From positions 83,471 through 147,470 of the forward strand of contig JXTB01000386.1 of the NCBI GenBank assembly GCA_002914805.1: DNA of 64,000 bases, read 5' to 3'. This document shows, in pieces, positions 58,722 through 64,000 of this stretch; the stretch's first letter is position 1; each line of letters starts with the position of its first letter. Both the position numbers and the translations under genes were made by a program. Under the pieces are notes generated by a model that saw only the letters and a program-made list of their open reading frames with translations, made no database searches and was not told the origin of the DNA. This DNA comes from Parasponia andersonii. Its lineage: Eukaryota > Streptophyta > Magnoliopsida > Rosales > Cannabaceae.

Positions 58722-59878
58722 ATGGATGGAGAAGATCATGGTCACCACCAGCATCAGCAGGCCAGCGTAGTGAACGCGGGTCGCGTGGAGATTGATACAA
58801 GGGCGCCTTTCAAGTCGGTTAAAGAAGCAGTTGCTCTATTTGGAGAAAGAGTTTTGGTTGGTGAAATCTATGCCAACAAGCTCAAAGAGGTTATTCTCTC
58901 TTTTCTCATGATGTGTTTTGTTTTGTGTTTGAAAGTTCACATGTAAGCCAAATGATCAGATCAAGGAAATGGTGTTTGAGTCATGAGTGACATGATTCAT
59001 GAACGTCCTAATTCGTTATGACTTTTAAGTCTTACTTGGAGTAGTAAAATATACAAGTCTAGACTCCAGAAGCAATTATAAGTTGAATTGATATCCTAGG
59101 CTAGTTCTCTCGTTTAAAACTAAAATCTTTAGCACAGCATTTGCCATTTATAATTAAAAAGAATGAGATTTTTTCAATACCAGGTTAATGATCATTCTGT
59201 GTTTTTGTTTGGAGTTGGAAGTTTAAACTTCATATGTGACTGAATTATCTGACTAAGAAAATGGCAGCCAAACGCCATAGTAACATCCTAGTTGGTTTTA
59301 AGTCCTACTTGGAGCACCTAAATGTAGATATTTTATGCTTTGTTAAATGCTTAATACTAACTAAAAGCAAATCCATCTGTTAGTTTCGAGCTGGGGAGGC
59401 TGAGAATGGAGCTGCTCCATCCAGAATTGGAGCCTTGACAGCTGAGCTTGAGGAAACAAAGCAGAGTCTTGATAAAGCTAGAGAAGAAAGCAACTTAATG
59501 TCATACTGCATAAACTCACTCAGAGAAGAGCTTGAACAGGCAAAAAGAGAACTACAAAATCTAAAGGCTAAAGAATACCAAAAGCAGCCACTTGATCCAG
59601 AGATTGAAGACCTGAAATTCATCGAAACGCCGAAAAGAATCGAAATTAAGATGCAAAATGAAGAGGAGGAAAAGGGATTTCAAAGGAAGAGAAATGTGAA
59701 ATTTGCAAGTCCACCTTCACTTGCCCAAGTTATTGTTAGCAGAGATGAATTCCAAAACAGGTCCCCTTCTATGAAGAAGGTAAAGAGAAAGCCATTAGTC
59801 CCTATATTAGGGTGGCTCTTTCCCAAAAAGAAGGGAAACCAAGAAAATGAGTCTCCAACAGTTGAGGCCCGCTGTTGA
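58722..59878 (+). CDS. Short WEB-family (DUF827) coiled-coil protein
   Basis: Exons 58722-58889 and 59384-59878 join in phase 0 to give 220 residues. The N-terminus has a His/Gln-rich start, then VEIDTRAPFKSVKEAVALFG (about residues 22-41), the hallmark of the WEB/PMI2-related family. A coiled coil spans about residues 72-122 (LTAELEETKQSLDKAREE, then INSLREELEQAKRELQNLKA). The C-terminus has RKRNVKFASPPSLAQVI and a basic-hydrophobic motif PLVPILGWLFPKKKG. WEB1 and PMI2 control light-driven chloroplast movement; short members like this one have no established role. It is divergent from TRA1, with which a WEB gene is also paired in Arabidopsis as I recall. The first ATG fits the family start. 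Confidence 0.92.
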
Positions 59879-61412
59879 TCGAGTAAAAACACAAGCTAGT
59901 TTCTTTCACTTATGTTTGTCATGGTTTGAAGATAGAGAGAAAGAAAACATTTTGCCAATTCACCTAAGCAGTTTGCACTTGCCAAATCTCATATGATAAA
60001 ACAAAGTTGCAGGTTTCAATAAAATATAGGTGTACAATATTTGTATCATTTCCTTTATATCCCAAATGTAGGCAATAAAAGAAAATACCTCAGTTTTTCA
60101 GTTTGTAAGATGGGCTTGGGCCTTTTGATGGAACATGATTGTCTTGTAACTGTAAGAACTTGTACAATTGAAATGTGAAGTGATGATTTTGTATACAGGA
60201 CTTGGCAATGTCTTTACGGACAATGACCTGGGGCTTGGACCATATTCAAAGATGAAAAAGAAGAGAGGTAACAACATAATAAAGTCTAATTTGCTTACAT
60301 GGTATATGAAGTCAATGGTCATAGTATACAACACGTGTTGAACTCCTATTGGGGATTTAGTCAACTTAAGATTACCTCTAACATGTATGTAGCAAAGAAA
60401 CAGACCGACAACAGATCAAATTATAGGCATGGTAGAGAGATTCAATCCCACGTAGTATAGTTAGTTTGCTCCATCTCTAACTGAGCCCATTTGTTTATTT
60501 TTCCGTGTCATAAAAAATAAAATGAAAAGAATACTTGTGGAAGAGAAACATTCGTGGTCATACTCGTAGATAAAGAACAAGATTTTTCCTTTATTTTGGC
60601 CGGTAAGTCGGCGGAATTGAATACAAGATGTGGTTGATAAGAAAATCATGGCTCTTGAGAGTGCATTTATTTTATTTAGAAAAAAAAAAAGATAGAGAAA
60701 AAGAAAAAAAAAATGTATACACTCTTCACATGCAGCCATGTGAAACCTTACCAAGACAGACAAATTTTTTAATGTCATGAGCAATCCATGGCTCCTATAG
60801 CTAGTGCTTCATCAATAATGAGCCCTGGCTTGCCTTTTTTAACCTTCATAATACATGCTCACGTTTTGTTCATACTGCCTAATTTGAAGATTAAAACTAA
60901 ATAATATATATATATATATATATGCGTATAACTAAACAAGTTTGATGGTAAGAAATGAGATAATTGCCTAAAATTAAGAGCTAATATTGGAGGTTCTTAA
61001 GGTTGTTTATATGCAAGATTTCTGCTGAAAACTATTTGCCCCGTGAACTAATAGCTAATGACAACTAAGCCTGAGACTTAAAACGAGTCAAACAAAGGAT
61101 TAAACTGATTTTAATGGGGGTTAGGATATTGAGGTTGTTAATTTGACAAAGCTGAGTTGTCATTAGACCTTTATTATAAGAATACTCTAGTCCTTAAAAA
61201 CTACTATTGTTCAATTAATCGTACACTATAGCATATATAGTTAGCTAGCTAGCAAGCTCATTAGCCACTAGCCGCACATGCTGCATTTTTAACCAAGCTC
61301 TTAGTTTTTCCATCTCCATTCCTCCAAAAGCATAAAAACATGATTACATTTGTCTCATACGATAGATTCTCGTATAAATTAAATAGGTACTAGTATCCTT
61401 TTAACCTTGATC
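59879..61412. other. Intergenic DNA
   Basis: No gene is recognised. AATAAA signals near 60018 and 60075 may end the WEB transcript. A (TA)n run lies at 60904-60922. Confidence 0.55.
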
Positions 61413-61808
61413 ATGGTCCAAAGACCAAAACTGAAGATGGAGAAACCAAGAGGAAGCCCCAGAAAGCTGAAAACAGACTACCTATGCATTCCAAGGCTCA
61501 GAAACAACTCGCGTACTAACAAGGCCAAAGGCCCGACGCCAATGTCCTTGCTAGAGCGTTTTCGAGAGGCGGTTTTCCGGTTGATCATGTTCTCTGCCTT
61601 CTCTAAAGCTTCGGACCATGCCGGATCCACTGACGTCCGGCGATGCTACCGCCCGGATAACGATCATCGCCACAACGAGGCTGTGGCCGACTGCATTGAG
61701 TTCATCAAGAAAAAGGCGCTGCCGGACGATCAGAACCGCGATTCGAGTGCTGGTAGTTCGGTTGGTTCCACAACGGAGGGTGTTATACAAGTGCCAATTA
61801 TTATGTAA
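61413..61808 (+). CDS. Small plant protein of unknown function (131 residues)
   Basis: A single uninterrupted frame from ATG at 61413. The codon at 61407 is TTG and is not used as a start; a downstream ATG at 61437 (MEKPRGSPRKLK) is an alternative. The N-terminus is very basic (PRGSPRKLKT, then IPRLRNNSRTNKAKG). A short hydrophobic helix follows (MSLLERFREAVFRLIMFSAF), then RRCYRPDNDHRHNEAVADCI and EFIKKKA, and a Ser/Gly-rich tail. No enzyme domain is visible. GC content is clearly higher than the flanks, as expected of coding sequence. The CYRPDNDHRHNEAVADCIEF block reads like a conserved plant motif, but I cannot name the family. Confidence 0.72.
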   Translation: MVQRPKLKMEKPRGSPRKLKTDYLCIPRLRNNSRTNKAKGPTPMSLLERFREAVFRLIMFSAFSKASDHAGSTDVRRCYRPDNDHRHNEAVADCIEFIKKKALPDDQNRDSSAGSSVGSTTEGVIQVPIIM

Positions 61809-64000
61809 CACATGTAGATTTCAGTTGTCAATTTGCTTAGACTCTTAAAATTCTTTAGTCCAGTCCATCTTTCTCATTAACTCTTTGATCTCTTTTTCTC
61901 TTTTATCTTGGCGGGTGTTTATTGAAATTTCCAGGTGTGAAGAATAGCTTGTAAATTAACAAATGTATGAAGTTTACAGAGAATACCAAGTTTATTTTAT
62001 TCGTTTTAATCGTGGTACGTTTCTTTTGTATTCAAAATCTGAAGAAACTATATAGAAATATCATGACTTTGGCTACAACTCTTGCTTTCATCAGTGGAAA
62101 GATAATGATCCAATTGAAGACTCAATTGCCTCAAGGTTTAAGGTTTTTTTTTTTTTTTTTCTTCCTCTATATGTTTTAATGTAAAATAAAAACATAGCCC
62201 TGTTTTTCCGCTGTTTCAGTGTTCTGTTACGTACAAAGTGAAGATCGTATTGTGCTCTATTTGTTGTTGTTTTTTTCTCCCTTATATATGTTAACATAAA
62301 AACAGTATATGTTTTGCAAAAGAACAAAGTGAAAATAGGCATTACGTAAGAAAGAAGAGCTTGTTACAAGGAGTTTGTAGGTTCAGGAGGAGGTTGTAGG
62401 CTCAGGACAGTTGGTAATGATAAAAAGGGACCAAGTCAACCAATCACAACCGGTTTTCCAGTCATTGACTCCAGTAAAAGAGAAGCCAAAACCCCAGGTA
62501 GACCATTGAAGCCTTCTGTGGTTTTTTTGTTCCTTTTCTATTGAGGAAAAAAGAAAAGAAAAGGAAAAGTTTTCCTCAAAGGTGGGTCTTTTTCATTTTT
62601 TTTTTTTATATATATATATATTTGACCATAAAAGAAATGTTCGCCAATTACCTAAGTAGTAAGTAGCGTGACTGACTTCTTAGTATAACTAAAAATATTT
62701 TCTCTGTTCAGGAATGTTCGCTAAATACTTAGGCAGCGAGTCTTCCTATCAAGTGATGAGATATATCACTTGAACCGCATTAAAAAACTAGCAGGAACGA
62801 CACCTAATAAGATAAGGTCGGTACCCTAATGAGATAAAGTCGGGACACTTTTCATCATATACTAGACTAACAGAAAACAAAACTTTCATATTTAAGATTC
62901 CTAAAAGAATCATTCAGCATTCGAACCCATGGTTTTAAACTCTCGTAATAAATTCGATGGTTCTCTAAGGTGAGTAGTTGCCACCATCTTGTCTATTTTC
63001 ACCTAACCTTCTCTAAAACCACTTTTCACGTAAAACTTAAAACTCATTACACATTTTATTAACCAAAATAGTCACTGCAAATAAAAAAAAAAAATAGGAT
63101 GTGTATTGTCACCATTTTGCCTACTATCACTACACCTTCTCTAAAACCACTTTTCATGTAAAATTCAAAAGGTCATTAATACTTGTTTCACCTTTTCACT
63201 ATTACCAAAATAGTCGCTGCAAATATTAAAGAAAAATCTTCTTTTAACATCCTCTACCCATGTCTTCCCAAATCCCGTCATTCTTCCCCCTATTTTTATC
63301 TTCATCAGTTTGTTCTTTAACCCAATTCTTTGCTAATTCAAGCAAATACCAACTATGATTTTTTACTGTGGCAAGAAAAATTAAAATACTTTCATTAAAG
63401 TGAAAACATAACTTGTTTCAAAAAAAAAAAAAGTTGAAAACATAAACTAGCGAAGGAAACATATGCGACACTCACCTACGGACACCCATCCAAAAACTGC
63501 CATTTAGCATTTGCAAGTCATCATCCAAAGCGTTAAATAGTCCTAGCCTTTGCAAACTAGTCGCAACCTTGTGCATCCATCCAGAAACAATAAATTAACT
63601 TTTTTTGTTTTTTGCTGTATATATGATGGACCCTGATGATCATGTATTAATTTTTTCCCTTTTTTTTTCTTTGGCTAACAAATGCTCTCATCGATGAAAC
63701 AAAAGAAAAAAAAATATGGTGATAACTAGTGTATATGTCTTTAATTACTTTGTATTCAATTTTTTTCTTTTAAAAAAAGTCATTCCATGGGGCTTAAATA
63801 TACCCAATTCTGGAGAAAAAGTCATTCCATCAAATAAGCGAGACTCCCTACAAGAACTTAAACAAATAAAAATATGTAAGTGTGACTTATTATAGCAAGT
63901 TGAAAAAATATACCCATTCATAAAGCAAAATCAAAAATATATATTGAAAAGTACTCCCCGTTACCTAATATTATCATCATGTGCATGATTACTGAATGTA
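61809..64000. other. AT-rich intergenic DNA
   Basis: No gene is recognised. The stretch contains a diverged tandem duplication at 62980-63230 (annotated separately) and several poly-A/T tracts. Confidence 0.6.
62980..63230. repeat. Diverged tandem duplication of about 120-125 bp
   Basis: Both copies contain CTTCTCTAAAACCACTTTTCA, GTAAAA, ACCAAAATAGTC and CTGCAAAT in the same order, at about 62990-63085 and 63110-63225. Confidence 0.75.

Noticed and set aside
61407..61412. Start of the small protein gene six bases earlier
   Set aside because: The codon there is TTG. The first ATG in the frame is at 61413.

Overview
The window is a stretch of a eudicot plant nuclear chromosome. The evidence is spliced genes with GT/AG introns, long AT-rich intergenic DNA, plant-type LTR and non-LTR retroelements, and a flavonoid gene. 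The F3H and TRA1 proteins look rosid-like, but I cannot name the species. Two assembly gaps (runs of N) lie at 22971-23478 and 48052-48090.

Region 1 (about 1-9016) is a degenerate Ty3/Gypsy retrotransposon of Tat type on the minus strand. It has a 5' LTR (8230-9016), broken gag, protease, reverse transcriptase, RNase H, a second RNase H and an integrase. A 435-bp in-frame tandem duplication lies in pol. Two tandem arrays (about 100/112-bp and 74-bp units) occupy the 3' untranslated part. The 3' LTR is not seen and probably lies before position 1.

Region 2 (9017-29640) is AT-rich intergenic DNA around one gene, flavanone 3-hydroxylase (F3H, minus strand, 3 exons, 17575-20093). It also holds foldback and MITE-like elements and a probable solo LTR (22369-24128) with a perfect 5-bp target duplication.

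Region 3 (29945-31377) is a plus-strand gene for an acidic protein of unknown function. Its promoter carries two perfect matches to the mitosis-specific MSA element.

Region 4 (32737-56706) is one very large minus-strand gene. I assembled it into 35 exons whose phases all agree, giving an uninterrupted 3894-residue protein. It is the plant Tra1/TRRAP homologue, the pseudokinase scaffold of SAGA and NuA4 acetyltransferase complexes. Its introns have collected several 5'-truncated retroposons with clear target duplications, one MITE-like element and a fresh 79-bp duplication.

Region 5 (58722-61808) holds two plus-strand genes: a short WEB-family (DUF827) coiled-coil protein and a 131-residue plant protein I do not recognise. 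The rest is AT-rich intergenic DNA.

The gene order F3H - acidic gene - TRA1 - WEB looks like an ancestral block. As I recall the Arabidopsis map, it is split there between two chromosomes, each keeping a different subset. The genes do not form a pathway: F3H is metabolic, TRA1 is chromatin regulation, and the acidic gene looks cell-cycle regulated.
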